Part shown: positions 33,831 through 45,289 of the stretch, piece after piece
How the letters are laid out: the number at the start of each line of letters is the position of its first letter
How positions within the stretch are numbered: the stretch's first letter is position 1
Assembly: GCF_021869535.1 (NCBI RefSeq)
Contig: NW_026262734.1
Location: 92,509,285-92,573,284 of the forward strand
Reading direction: 5' to 3'
Source of the DNA: Mytilus californianus
Lineage: Eukaryota > Mollusca > Bivalvia > Mytilida > Mytilidae
DNA length: 64,000 nucleotides
Translations under genes and position numbers: made by a program
Notes under the pieces: generated by a model
Told to the model about the DNA's origin: nothing
What the model saw: the letters and a program-made list of their open reading frames with translations, nothing else
Databases searched by the model: none

Positions 33831-33999
33831 TGTAGCATATAGATATACATGTATATGTAAAGTGTATGTTTTTTTTTGTGTGCTTTTATTGTAGTTTGTA
33901 ATTATATGTTGTTCTTTTCTTGTAATTAGTATACTTGTGTTAAAAAATGTAAATCTTCAGTATAATGGAGGAAATAAAGAGAATCAATCAATCAATCTA

Positions 34000-35619
34000 C
34001 CGATGACAAGAACATTGAACTTAAGCAAACTGAAAGAGTGCGATTTCAATGACATGTTAATATTTCGTCATATTTTAGATCTACAAACTTGTATTTTTAC
34101 CTGCTGAACTAAGATAAAATTTGGGCTTCAAACTTCTTGAATTTTAATATAAAACTGCCAAATGATAGCCGCCTCACTTTAGACCTTTAATCAATATTGA
34201 TTAATAATAAGGCCTACCCCAAAAGATACTAGTTGTCTTATTTAAAAATGTTACATTGTAATGTGGGTAAAATATCTTCTTTTGTTATAAAAATCCTAAT
34301 GTGCAAGATGGCAATTTCAGACAAAACATCACAAGTCAGGTAATATTGTTCCAGTTGCATGTCTTAAAAAGATCCCAAAAACTTTGTTTTGCCTGCGAGT
34401 TTTGTAGTTATCATCACCAGCTAAGTCCAAACAAGATCTTGGAAATACATTGAATGTTGTTTGCGGAACGTCAATTGAAAAGTATTTCACGCATATTCAG
34501 GTCAAGAACAAGTTTACAATATCAGACAGGGGATCAGCAAAGTGGATTGACAGCAATGAAGGGAGGAGAAAAAAATAATCACTTGAAAAGGAATAAGGAC
34601 CGAACTTGTGCATTTTATGCAACAAACCATCCAAAGGTCTCTCAACGAGACGCCAGAAGACTTCTTAAAGGAACTATAAATTTTATCAAGTGGGGGGTCG
34701 GATCAAATTCTGCAAAACAGTGCCTTAATATGCTATCAGCAATGACCTAGATGTCTTGTAGAATAAAAATTTGGCAAAATAGTAAATAACGAAAAATCAC
34801 TTCACTAGGATTGTCATTAACATGATAATTTAAGTGGGGTTTATTCGCAAAAAATATCAAACCAAAACATTGCATAAAAGGCGGCTGAAAAATTTAAGTA
34901 CCGTATACATACCAAAAATAAAACTAAGCAATTTCTAATCTTTCATCTTGCATGACCGTATTTCTTGTTTTATAAAAAAAGTCAACCGGTGTTACAAGCT
35001 CACACATGCAAAAGAGAATAACTCATGAATGAATAAAAGAATTGAACAAAGGGGAGAACACTCGAAAAGGCCTAGGAAGTTAATACTAATATACAGCACG
35101 ATTTACCTGACTTGACCCAGTTTTATTAAATGTTCATTTAAAACAAAAAGACTTATTATTATTGAAATGGTGTATTGACTGATGTGTAATTTGCGTGTAA
35201 TATTTAAAGTGTTTAAGCGTATGAATGCCTCAACTGTTGCAGATAACAATTTAAAATCCAAACCCTCCTGTTACTGTAGTATGAATATTTTTTCACCTAG
35301 TAGTCAGTTTATTATTTATTGATAGATCGAACTAGAAGGTTAGAGCATGCACATACATTGACCATTTCAAGAAGATTTTGATAGCTACATTAACCATCTT
35401 CTTGATTTCACCTTTCTGAAGTTTGTGCCACAAAGTAATGAGTAAAAAGATGTGTCGTTCTAATTTTTATAATATGGAAAAGAAACATCAACATAATAGA
35501 CATGTTATAATATGTCAACTAGAGGCATCGCTTGAAAACTGATTATGGTTTAAGCGATTTTTTCTATTCTTCAGTTATTGGAAAATTATGACTTGTATCA
35601 TGTGTTGCCAAATGTATGC
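34000..35619. other. Intergenic, no recognisable feature
   Basis: AT-rich sequence. A 98-codon plus frame at 34454-34750 (Arg/Lys/Ser-rich, with KVSQRDARRLLKGTI) is the only sizeable frame. I do not recognise it and see no splice signals that clearly support it. It could be a decayed exon or chance. Confidence 0.35.
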
Positions 35620-35885
35620 ATGTCAGGGGCCTGTAATTCGGAGGTTTTCACTGGTTGCTGTCTATTAAATCCTATGATATATCAGTTTGTCGTTTATTTA
35701 ACTTTTTAATAAATCAGGCCGTCAGGTTTTTCGTTTGAATTAGTTCACATTTTGCCATGTCGGGGCCTTTTATAGCTGCATGACGAAACGGTATGGGTTT
35801 TGATCATTGTTGATAGCCGTACGGTGATCCACTTCATTTGGACTATGTTGGATAGCAATCATACCACATCTCATTGTTCTATATT
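35620..35885 (+). mobile_element. Dispersed retroposon-like repeat, third copy
   Basis: Same family as 16645-16955: TGTCAGGGGCCTGTAATTCG, CAGGTTTTTCGTTTGAATTA, TTTTGATCATTGTTGATAGC and ATACCACATCTCATTG at the end. Confidence 0.7.
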
Positions 35886-35949
35886 GAAACATTAAATACA
35901 CCACCATAGGCCAGATAAGTTCATAGTCAATCACATTAAAACCCTAATA

Positions 35950-36130
35950 TATGGACTTATCCCGTTCCGACAGTAAACATATTGATAAAGCGGGGTGTCC
36001 GTTTGGCTGTGTTGGATATATAAGATTGTAGCCACACGCGGTGGTAATGGTGGCATTAAACCTGATTTCTCGTGATACACAACAATCAATATATCACAGG
36101 AAGTCTAGATGTTTCACGACATTTAAGTAA
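35950..36130. repeat. Dispersed repeat related to 57770-57850
   Basis: GTCCGTTTGGCTGTGTTGGA, then ATTGTAGCCACACGC and GTGGTAATGGTGGCA, resembles GTCCGTTTGGTTGTCTGGGA and its sequel near 57788. Two diverged copies of one family. Confidence 0.5.
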
Positions 36131-36256
36131 AGTTTAAATAAAAACGCAATAGTAAAATAGATAATATGAGGTTAAGTGTTGATAGATATGTACTTGAATG
36201 CGTGCTTATGTTAAATTCTATATATTTGAATTAGGGAATGGTTATTTTCTTTCATT

Positions 36257-36272
36257 GGGGGGGGGGGGGGGG
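36257..36272. repeat. Poly-G tract, 16 bases
   Basis: G homopolymer just upstream of the Penelope-like element remnant. Confidence 0.95.
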
Positions 36273-36329
36273 TAGTTAGGGAGGGGAAAGAAACATCTGA
36301 CGTTCTCTTATATTTTTCGAGTCACCACC

Positions 36330-38115
36330 TTGAAGAAGGAAAATAAATTCAAGTCCCCCTTCCAAAGAAGTGAAAATTTCAACCCTTCACACTTTTCAAC
36401 AAAAAAATATATCCCGCTGATAAGGCTGCCAATAATATCATTATTGTTTGACGTAAATTTTACATTGAGATTCTGCAAAAGGAAATCACGAATTCACCAA
36501 CATTCCACCTGACTTTTCGGAAAATGACATCTGTAACAAACATAAACTTTTAGCTACCTCTTTACAAATGCAAGCAGCACCGAATAACATGAAAGTTCCA
36601 ACTATGTGCTGGCTTCCAAAGCTACCCAAAACACCTTACAAATATAGATTTATTTTGTCTACAAGCCATTGTTCCACAATTTAACTGTCTATTTTTATTA
36701 CTAGTACACTTGGTACAATAAAAAACGTGGTAATACATTGTTCAAATAAGGCCTTTGAAAATAGTGGAATTAATTACTTTTAGAGTGTCAAAAATTCGTT
36801 GGAAGTACTTGATAAATTGCATGCTCATATTGGTAATTTCGAATCTGTTCAAAGTTTTGATTTTTCATGTTTTTCTACCCTATATACCACTTTGCCTCAT
36901 AACCTCATTCAGAAAAAATTCACACACCTACTCAAATAGGCATTTGAAAAGTCAGAATGCGAATATATATATGTTCAAACTCTTTCAGGTCATTTTTTAG
37001 TAACAACAAAACAACAGAACTATGTCAATTGGACCTGCTTTGATACGATAACTGCACTTGAATGTTTACTAGATAACATTTGTGTTCGCTATGGAAATTC
37101 CGTATATCGTCAAGTTATCGGAATTCCAATGGGGACCGTAACTGTGCACCACTTATTGCGGACCTGTTTCTGTATTGTTACGAGTTACAATTTAGGACTA
37201 AAATAAGCAAAGACTCATCGAAACAACAGCTGATACAAAAAATTAATAACACTTTTAGATATTTGGATGATATATTGGCTCTCAATAATGACGACTTCAG
37301 TATGTACACTACAGAGATTTAACCTGCTGAACTGACTTTAAATAAGCTAATACTAACTAAAAACACTACCCTTTCCTGGATCTTGATATCTATATCTTTA
37401 ACGGGAAGGTTAATACCAAAATTTACGATAAAAGAGATGATGTTTATTTTTTATTGTGAATAATCATTTTTTAGATGACGACGTTTCCTTGTCATCATCT
37501 TATGGTGTTAATATATCTCAACTAGTTCGATTCGCTTGTGTATGTAACAACGTATTTGATTTTAACGAAAGAAATCGCTGTATCACTGAAAAATTATTAC
37601 ACCAGGGTTTTCGATATCACAAACTTGTCAGAACATTTACTAAATTTTATTATCGGTACATATTAATTCGTCAATATAAATCAACGTGCAGACATCTTAT
37701 ACGTTCAGGTATTTTACACCCAATCTTTTATGGTAATATTCTATACAAAGCACAAAAATGTTGTCATTCACCTCAAAAGCTAACCATACCTTTAAACAGT
37801 AAAATTGAGAATGGAAATGGGTAATGTGTCAAAGAGACAACAACCCGACCAAAGAGCAGAAAACAGCCCAAGGCCACCAATGGGTCTTCAACACAGCGAG
37901 AAAATCCCGCAACCGGAGGCGGGCTTCAGCTGGCCCCTAAACAAAAATGTGTGCTAGTTCAGTGAAAATGGACGTAACTCTAAACTTTGAAACATATAAA
38001 ATTAAAAAACTAAGACTTATTCAGAAGGGATATAGTTACGATACTGTTGTCAGCTCATTAAAGATGGCATTTTTTTAATGAATATTGATTCACTCATAGG
38101 GTCTTTGCACTGGAA
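36330..38115 (+). pseudogene. Penelope-like reverse transcriptase remnant
   Basis: The protein copies element RNA into DNA. In shifting plus frames I see VPTMCWLPKLPKTPYK near 36600, NSGINYF near 36760, FSTLYTTLPHNLIQKKF near 36875 (palm motif A region), GIPMGT near 37120 (motif B) and CAPLIADLFLYCYEL. Next come FRYLDDILALNN near 37255 (motif C with YLDD), then the thumb-like SSSYGVNISQLVRFA and GFRYHKLVRTFTKFYYR (37456-37795). The C-terminus KGYSYDTVVSSLKMAF resumes after a nested insertion at 37797-38010. This motif series is characteristic of Penelope-like elements, not of LINEs. At least eight frame breaks are present. Confidence 0.85.
37797..38010 (-). mobile_element. Retroelement-tail fragment nested in the Penelope-like ORF
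   Basis: A reverse-orientation, 5'-truncated copy of the tail that ends at 39577, starting AAAATTGAGAATGG. It interrupts the protein between SPQKLTIPLN and KGYSYDT, and the flanking peptide reads continuously when it is removed. It was therefore inserted after the element landed. Confidence 0.75.
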
Positions 38116-38677
38116 ATAAACACATTTATTCTAAAACCAGTTTTTTGCATGATACGGGTTATATTCTTCTCGAATATCCTATGATGGTATGATACTAAAC
38201 CCTAACGTGAAGGATTGTGCTTGATTTTCATAAGCTGACGAACTAATCTTTAATCAGTTTAATTGAGGTCTGGAGCTGGCATGTCAGTAACTGCTAGTAG
38301 TCGTTTTGCTTAGTATTTTATGTTACATATTTTAACATCGGACTCGGACTTCTTTTAAACTGAGTTTTACTGTGCGTATTGCTGTGTGTTTGTTTATTCT
38401 ACATTGACACATTGGCTAGAGGTATAGGGGAGGGTTGAGATCTCACAAAACATGTTTAAACCCGCCGCATTTTTGCGCCTGTCCCAAGTCAGGAACCTCT
38501 AGGCTTTGTTAGTCTTGCATGTTTTTTTATATTTGGTTCCTTTATATGTTTCGGAGTTTAGTGTGACGTCCATTTTCTCTGAACTAGTACACATTTTTAT
38601 TAAGAGGCTAGCTGAAGACCGCCTCCGGGTGCGGGATTTTCTAGCTGTGTTGAAGAACCATTGGTGGCCTTGGGTTG

Positions 38678-39507
38678 CAGGCGAGGATCCAGAGCTTAAA
38701 GCGGGGGGGGGGTTTGTGAGAAATGTTTTTGAACATTAGAGGAGTTTTCTTGTTATACCAAACCATATGCTTTTTCAAGAATTGGCACACTTTTTGTTCA
38801 TCCGGCATATGGTTACTCAAAATAAACTTTTTAGATTAGTTTAATTATTTAATTACAGATCGTATCCACCCGTTTTACAATTGCTGTATCATCCCTTGCA
38901 TCTTTTCCACTAGCCGCAAAATTTGCATTAAATCCCGTCCTGTGAAGTTGAATAGACAATGCATGGGAACTAGTGCAGCCACGCATATTTGAAGCATTCA
39001 TTTAACCCGTACATTTCTCGTTTTTGAAAAGGAAACGAACTAGGTGGATTCCAGTTTTCATTTAGAATGCTATACATTTGAGCACTAGGTACAGATGTGG
39101 AAATAAAAATTGCAATATCCTTAGATTCAGCAGGTGTCCTTTTCTAAAAAAAAATCTTATGGATATGATATAGGGTGAAAAAGTATTTTTCTTCAAACCA
39201 AGCTAATAGAAAATGTCGTTTTAATCATAAAACCAACAAGGTATACCAGCCTTAGAATGTCTTAATTAAATCCTTTGATCTTCTAATTATCAATTATCAA
39301 TTATGTTCCCCTCAGGCCAATGTAATTATGACAAGTGTATATTTAAAGGAGAGTAGCGACAACGTGTCACCCTATATTCAGTGCTGGATATTCAATTTAT
39401 AGTAAAGATAACATTAAATAAGAAATGGTTAATACAAAAATTATTTTCAGATTTTCAAGCGGAGGGGTTTTTGCGAACCCCGCCAAACCCCCCTAAATCC
39501 GCTAGTG
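38678..39507 (+). mobile_element. 830-bp GGATCC-family element with 5-bp duplication GGTTG
   Basis: The left end CAGGCGAGGATCCAG and the right end CCTAAATCCGCTAGTG resemble the CAGNGGCGGATCCAG and CACTGGCGGATTTAG termini of the MITE family. GGTTG flanks both sides (38673-38677 and 39508-39512). Removing the element rejoins the retroelement tail (GGTGGCCTTGGGTTG to TTTTCTGCTCTTTCG). A G10 tract lies at 38703-38712. Confidence 0.85.
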
Positions 39508-39577
39508 GGTTGTTTTCTGCTCTTTCGTCGGGTTGTTGTCTCTTTGACACATTCCCCGTTTCCATTCTCAATTTTAT

Positions 39578-41149
39578 GCATCCAATTTCAATTTATAGTA
39601 ATATTATTTAATAAAATAGCGCACCAGTAGTTGAAATAAAGCTTCAAGTGGGGAAGTTGTTTGTGAATGGTTTACCCTCTATGTCAACATTATATCCCTC
39701 GCTATTGCTCGTCGTTAGCACAGATGGCCAACCCGTTGTGAAATCAGTATAAATTCAAGCCCCAATGAATTATTTCTTAATTATTATCATTCTTCATGTC
39801 CAACAAACAAACAGAAGACGGTCATGACTCGCATGAATAAAACATCGAAATGCAGTTTGAAGCCAAAAATGATGACACAAGAGATATAGATATGACATCT
39901 GGATCAAGTGTTAGACACTTCTGCTGAATAATCATATACTGATTTAGAGTTTTTCTCAATTCAGCTCTAATTTTTGCATGTTTGAAATACAGAATTGCTT
40001 AAATTGTGAAATATTTTCGATGCCCCCCCCCCCCATCTGGAATATCGAAAAAAAGGATACCCCCTTTCCATTCCCAAACATTTTCAAGGAACCCCTTTAA
40101 TTTCCTCCAACCCCCCTTCAGGTTACAGATGACCAATCCCATATAAACCGATAAAATATGTGATCTTATCTGGTTGATGCTATGTCTCCTGTTGTGTCGC
40201 GATTTGGTACTAGAAGTGCCTTTAACTTCTAAAACACCATGTCTTATTTTTAAATTCTGGGGGAACCCCTATACAATATTCTTCTGTTGCCGAGTAAATG
40301 ATAAAAATCATCACACGGGGCATTTTGTTTATTTGATGTTCTTCAAAATACAATTGAGTTATTCCCCGTTGAACATCGAAATTGACTAACACAGCTGCAA
40401 TATTCATTATATTGTTTGTTTCCATAATTATAAATAGTAATGAAAACTATCACAAAATGTATTTGGAATTTACCTTATTTGAAAGCCGGAAAATATCAAA
40501 ATAAAAGATTTGAAGTCTGTTTTTTGGCGCTCAATCTTAAGTTTCTATCCTCGTCCTGAACTATTTGCCACTGTATGTTAAGCAACCAACAATCATTAAT
40601 TTAGTTTCTATGTTATATTTTGTTTTCTGTTTTTCTCTTTTTTGTTATATATATATTATGTTGCATGTTATTCTTCGACTGATGACTTTTCATTGCAAAT
40701 TATCTGTACACTTTTCTGATATGTATGCGAAATGATGAACATGAATTGTGGAAAACGCAACATTCTGATGTCAGGCGACAACTGATGATGCTGCTATGTC
40801 TTAAGTAACACAATCCTGATCACAGACATTCGAGTACAGTCCATGGAGAATTCAATCATTAAAAGTGGTTTTGTTTTCTATCTATTAAACATTATAAATA
40901 CATGTACGCTCTTTCTATAACTCTTATTTGAATGCAAGTGTTAAATTTCATAAAATCAATAACATTACCAGTAATTTATATTAAAATAAAGAAAGACAAC
41001 AAAAAAGGTGCATGTAGTCCGTTTAGTTTGAACATATTTTACACAAAGTCAAATTAATTGGACACACGTAAACCATACGTATGGAGTCCGAACCGAATTA
41101 CGGTATATAACAATACAATATTAAAATGAGCATAAAATATTATACAAAT
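39578..41149. other. Intergenic, no recognisable feature
   Basis: AT-rich sequence with a C12 tract at 40023-40034. The 71-codon and 67-codon frames on opposite strands near 40174-40425 overlap each other and have no recognisable domain. Confidence 0.4.
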
Positions 41150-41440
41150 ATTGACTTTGGATGAGGTTGATACAATGATTTATCAACCCCAGAGATATGA
41201 TATTCACCGAGGCCAACGGCTCAAGATATCTAACTGCTCCTCTTATACTAAATAATCAAGAAAATTCCCTACGTTTTTAGCCAATGAGAAAAGAGATTTT
41301 TATATAGTCTATTGTATGACTATAAATTTTCTGTTTTCTCATTGGCTAAAAGCATAGGAAATCCGCTACGATAAAACATTATATTCACCGCGGCAAAATC
41401 CACGAGAGGTCAATATAAGATTTGGAACAGCGTCCGTGTA
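41150..41440. repeat. Palindromic element with GCCAATGAGAAAA arms
   Basis: Arms of about 46 bp at 41272-41316 and 41325-41369 are imperfect reverse complements: TTTTTAGCCAATGAGAAAA and TTTTCTCATTGGCTAAAA. They are separated by a loop of only about 8 bases. Outer motifs ATATTCACCGAGGC and ATATTCACCGCGGC flank it. It may be a MITE. Confidence 0.7.
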
Positions 41441-41507
41441 CCTAAATATAGATATTTCAAGGCAACATCAATGATGTACTAGGTTTATGACGTCAAGTAA
41501 ATTCCCG

Positions 41508-41571
41508 TTTTTTTTCTTTTCTTCTTGTTTTCGGTGTATTTTTTCTCTTCTTCTTGTTTTCGGTGTATGTT
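41508..41571. repeat. Two-copy tandem duplication of about 31 bp
   Basis: TTCTTCTTGTTTTCGGTGTA occurs twice in succession, each preceded by a T/C-rich run. Confidence 0.9.
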
Positions 41572-41929
41572 TTTAGTTAACTTTATTGAATATTTCAACT
41601 TATGAGAATTAGCAACTGCAAAAGCAGTTGATATATCTAGTATGAAAAAAGGAGCAGTTTTATCTTGAACAAATACTAGAAAAATGGAGAAGGATAAAAA
41701 GTAATTTAATAAAACAATTGTTGATCATTGTATCAGCTGAAATCAAGTCAATAATTGTATAATGTTCAATACTTTACCAGTCAATCTATTAAAAAAAGCA
41801 TGACAACATATTAAATGACAATTTGATAAAGATGATGATGTGAATATACCGCAAATACTCTATTCAGTTTCCAGTTGATGGTCAAGGTACATCATACACC
41901 CAATTGACACTGATCAGTTAATATTTAAG

Positions 41930-42215
41930 ATATGTCAGAATAAAATGAATCTAGACATTAACCTCAATGACATTGGCAAGACCCATTTGATAGGGAAGGC
42001 TCGATATGGTAAAGTTATCGCCAGATTTGTTTCCTACAGAAGAGAAATCTGGTCTATCAAATCAAAAGTTATTAAAAAATAATGAAAATGGTACATTTAT
42101 TACGGAAAATTTCGAACCGCTCTTGTACAAAGATTAGGCCAGATGAAATATGATGGCAAAATGATGTATAGATGTACAGATGAAATTAAATTGGTAGAAT
42201 GTTTTTGATTTGTTT
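41930..42215 (+). pseudogene. LINE ORF1 (L1/Tx1-like RNA-binding) fragment
   Basis: A plus frame reads MNLDINLNDIGKTHLIGKAR, then IARFVSYRREIWSIKSK to a stop at about 42080. It continues in another frame as FITENFEPLL and later DGKMMYRCTDEIKLV. This order (I...DI...H..GK, a P/VIV.F..YR...W..K block, ITE.L...R, DGKI....) is that of the C-terminal half of ORF1 proteins of L1/Tx1-type LINEs. No reverse transcriptase follows, so this is an isolated scrap. Confidence 0.55.
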
Positions 42216-42640
42216 TCTTATTTGTTTAAAAACAAGAAACCAAAACATAAGTCGTCTAAACTGCGCAGGTATACTAAACACAAAAATGCTCATTATCGGA
42301 TCAAATGGCACAGAACAAAATAATTAAAAGTAAATTGTCTTAATGTCCGTTTGTTATACAGGAATTTGCTCGACATAACGCTTTTGTGAAAATCTGTGCC
42401 AATCTTTTAAATTTGCACGTTTTACATTTGATTCACGCCCTGACACTGTGCTGGTGCGTCCTTCAATGTACTGGTGGATCCTGCTAAGGTGCTGTTGATT
42501 TGATTGTTTGTTCAATATCATTTGAAAATATATTTCATTATTATTGCTAGCATATACATTCAAGACGTTTTTTCCTCAATAAAGACAAATAAATCTTGCT
42601 TCTCAAACACAATTCATATATATCGAATACATAATACCAC

Positions 42641-42659
42641 AAAAAAAAAAAAAAAAAAA
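42641..42659. repeat. Poly-A tract, 19 bases
   Basis: An A19 run followed by G and further A-rich sequence. It could be the tail of a retroposed fragment, but nothing recognisable lies directly upstream. Confidence 0.9.
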
Positions 42660-42699
42660 GAAAAAAAAAGAAGAAAATAATGTCTTCATTACACTGATG

Positions 42700-43010
42700 T
42701 CTCGCTATAACTATTGATAGCAGTGAACCATGAAAATGGGGTCAACTTTATAATTTGGTAAGACCAATTAAAAACACCACATTAAAAGGCATATGAGTTC
42801 TAAGTTTTAAATTGATTTGTCTACAACCTGACCATTAACGAAAAACACATAATGTCCATCTACTATCATAGGTCGGTCATAATAAGATTAAGATTTCATA
42901 CTAGCTGTGTAGGATTTACTATCAGATCCCTGGCTTCAGCACCAAATATTTCAAAACTTTAATCAACCGTGCAAATACATGTATGAAAGACTACAAGAAA
43001 ACAAACATGT
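42700..43010. repeat. Fragment of a dispersed GACGGAC-type repeat
   Basis: GTGAACCATGAAAATGGGGT and CTATCATAGGTCGGTCATAA are landmarks shared in part with 58260-58375 and 43370-43800. Non-coding. Confidence 0.45.
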
Positions 43011-43369
43011 GTAACAAGTTTCACGTTGATATGAATACAACTAAGATTAAACACTAAACGATTACCAAAATAGCAAGAAAACGACATTTTAACCTCAAGG
43101 ACAACTTGTGGTCATTCTTGACCAAGGCTTGGAAGTGGAATTGTTACAAATGCCAAATAATGAAAATATTAGTTTTTTTTTATAATGAAATAAATATAAT
43201 AAGCAATATATCAGCCTGTTCACCATTCCTTAGATGGAAATGGAGGAATGAAATACGTTCGATCACGCCACGCCTGGTTTTTTCAAGATTTCCTCCATCG
43301 TTAAATTTTCATCCATGGAGATCCTGCAACTTCACACCCTAAACTTCCTCCACCAAATACTTTAACCCT

Positions 43370-43800
43370 GTAATGGACTGTTTTCATACTATCCTTTTTC
43401 TATGTTTAATGAACCATGAAGACTGGATCAAACATTGATTTGGCATGCATATTATACAGATCACATTAAAAGTTACATGTACAGGTATTAAGTTTCAAGT
43501 TGATGCGTCCTAAACTTCACTCTAAGCTACCTTCATCAAAAAAATTAACCTGCTTTGGGACGAACATACGGAGGTACTGACAAACGGGCGAAGATATGGA
43601 CGACCAAACGGACTGATTATAAGTTGCATGTTCATGCATTAAGTTTCAAGTTGATGCGACTTAAACTTTACCCTAAATAACCTTCACCAAAAACTTTAAC
43701 CTGATTCGGGACGGACGCACGGAAGTACTGACAAACGGACGAAGGAATGGACGAAGGAACGGACCGAAAAGGATAATGCCACTATCGAAGACGGTACCTA
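43370..43800. repeat. Dispersed repeat with two 160-bp units
   Basis: Two successive units carry TTAAGTTTCAAGTTGATGCG, ACTTTAACCTGATTCGGGAC or variants, and GTACTGACAAACGGACGAAG. They are followed by GGACCGAAAAGGATAATGCC. This type with GACGGACG-like tracts is common in bivalves. Confidence 0.65.
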
Positions 43801-44694
43801 AAAAAATCACCATGTTAAATTAAAATGTTTGGATGTTTACCTTTCACTTAATTGATATCAAATTATATATTCTTATATAGGCGTGAATCAAAAGTCATTA
43901 CATGAAAATCTTGCATATAGATTCATTGTTTTGAATAGTCTGACTAATGACTAGAAATACACCTAAGAATAGTGTTAGAACACAGTCCGAATGTGTTAAT
44001 ATCGGCTTGAATTACCTTTATTTACTCTTCAATACCAAAAAGCATTACAAAAAGGATAACAAATATTCGTGTGGCGGTTTAGCTGTTAAAACTTATTCTC
44101 TGATATAAATAGATATTTTTAACATCTGCATTAAATTGTGAGAAACCACCATATGAAGACTTAAAACTTTTCCAAGCTTAACCAATGTAATCCCATTTTT
44201 TTCTCCAAAACAGAATAGTAGTCGACCGTCTTACATACGTATAGAAGCAACGTTGTAATGAAGTTTTTGTTAATAAAAAAAAAATATCTGCATATGTGAT
44301 TAACTTAAGGGTGGTAAAGACATCTAAACATATAGAAAAACATCTATTTTTGTCTACTTCAAAACCGAAGTCCGTGATTCAGTAGTTGTTGTTGTCCTTA
44401 TACTTGCTTTTATTTACTGTTTTGTATATAAATAAGACAAAAAGTTAAACTTTCCTCATTTTCAATTTATATGAACTGTGGTACAATTTCTTATCTCTAG
44501 TGGTTTTCAAGCTTACTATACATTTCGGTTTTTAGTTATTATTGCAGGCCAACAGTAAACTTAGTTTGTTTGACATATATACGTCATTTTGAGTTCTGGC
44601 AGAAAGGTTTTCTTCTTTCAAATATACAAAATCATCTTGTTTGTATTTTCGTAGGGTAGTTTGCAACGAATTTGGATTTTCATACATATGAATA
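43801..44694. other. Intergenic, no recognisable feature
   Basis: AT-rich DNA. No exon-like block or repeat structure is supported. Confidence 0.4.
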
Positions 44695-45015
44695 AGAAGG
44701 TGTGGTATGAGTGCCAATGAGACAACTCTCCATCCAAGTCGCAATTAATAAAAAGTAGACAATTATAGGTCAAAGTTCGGCCTTCATCACAGAGCCTTGG
44801 CTCACACCGAACAACAAGCTATAAAGGGCCCCGACATGACTAGTGTAAAACAATTCAAACAGGAAAACCAACCGTCTAATCTATATAAAAAACGAGAAAA
44901 CGAGAAACACTTATGAACCACACCAACAAACGGCAACCATTGAACAGCAGGCTTCTGAATTAGGACAGGTGCATACAAATACAGCGGGTTTAAACGTTTT
45001 GACAGGCGCCAACCT
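44695..45015 (-). mobile_element. Retroposon-like repeat, long copy
   Basis: In plus orientation it runs AAGGTGTGGTATGAGTGCCA, GCCTTGGCTCACACCGAACA, CTATAAAGGGCCCCGACATG and GGCTTCTGAATTAGGACAGG. Its left end is the complement of the 3' end of the 16645 family, so on the minus strand it ends at the shared tail. Shorter copies are at 25755, 26420 and 57001. Confidence 0.7.
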
Positions 45016-45289
45016 TCAGCCTAACCCGAAACAGTAGTGTAACATTACAACATAAAAAAATAATAATACTCCTTATTATAATAATACATGCATGTTTTGA
45101 AAATGACAACATAGACTTACGTATGATTATCTGAAATGTTTTAAATGTTTTATCTACCAAATGTAAGCTAGCTTTTGTTTGTATTAATTTCACAACTTTC
45201 CACATCAGTGTACTGGAGTATTTAACAAGTATGAACACAGACCAGCGTTGATAGTATTCAGCATTCTGAGAGTATTGCATGGCAATCCA

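Larger units (their letters stand above)
29650..33999 (+). mobile_element. Dead near-full-length non-LTR retrotransposon (LINE)
   Basis: The element carries in order an ORF1-like region, an endonuclease, a reverse transcriptase and a C-terminal Cys/His segment. It ends in AAATAAAGAG and three AATC repeats (33984-33998). A tetranucleotide 3' tail instead of poly-A is typical of several LINE clades. All reading frames are broken by frameshifts and stops. The domain order without a visible RNase H suggests the CR1/L2/jockey group, but I cannot place the clade. The 5' boundary is estimated from the start of ORF1-like sequence. Confidence 0.8.
36330..39577 (+). mobile_element. Penelope-like element (RT, C-terminus and 3' tail), dead
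   Basis: The RT region (36500-37795) continues after a nested insertion (37797-38010) into the C-terminus (38015-38110). Then comes a 3' untranslated tail ending CCATTCTCAATTTTA at 39577. The tail is itself split by an 830-bp transposon (38678-39507). The tail end is shared with fragments at 977, 37797 and 54107. The GIY-YIG part expected for this lineage is absent here, consistent with a 5'-truncated copy whose missing half is represented by 51640-53131. Confidence 0.75.

Noticed and set aside
40676..40700. Hammerhead-ribozyme-like CTGATGA near 40676 and others at 5760, 7230 and 60844
   Set aside because: I looked because Penelope-like elements often carry hammerheads, but no GAAA box with matching stems follows at any of these sites.
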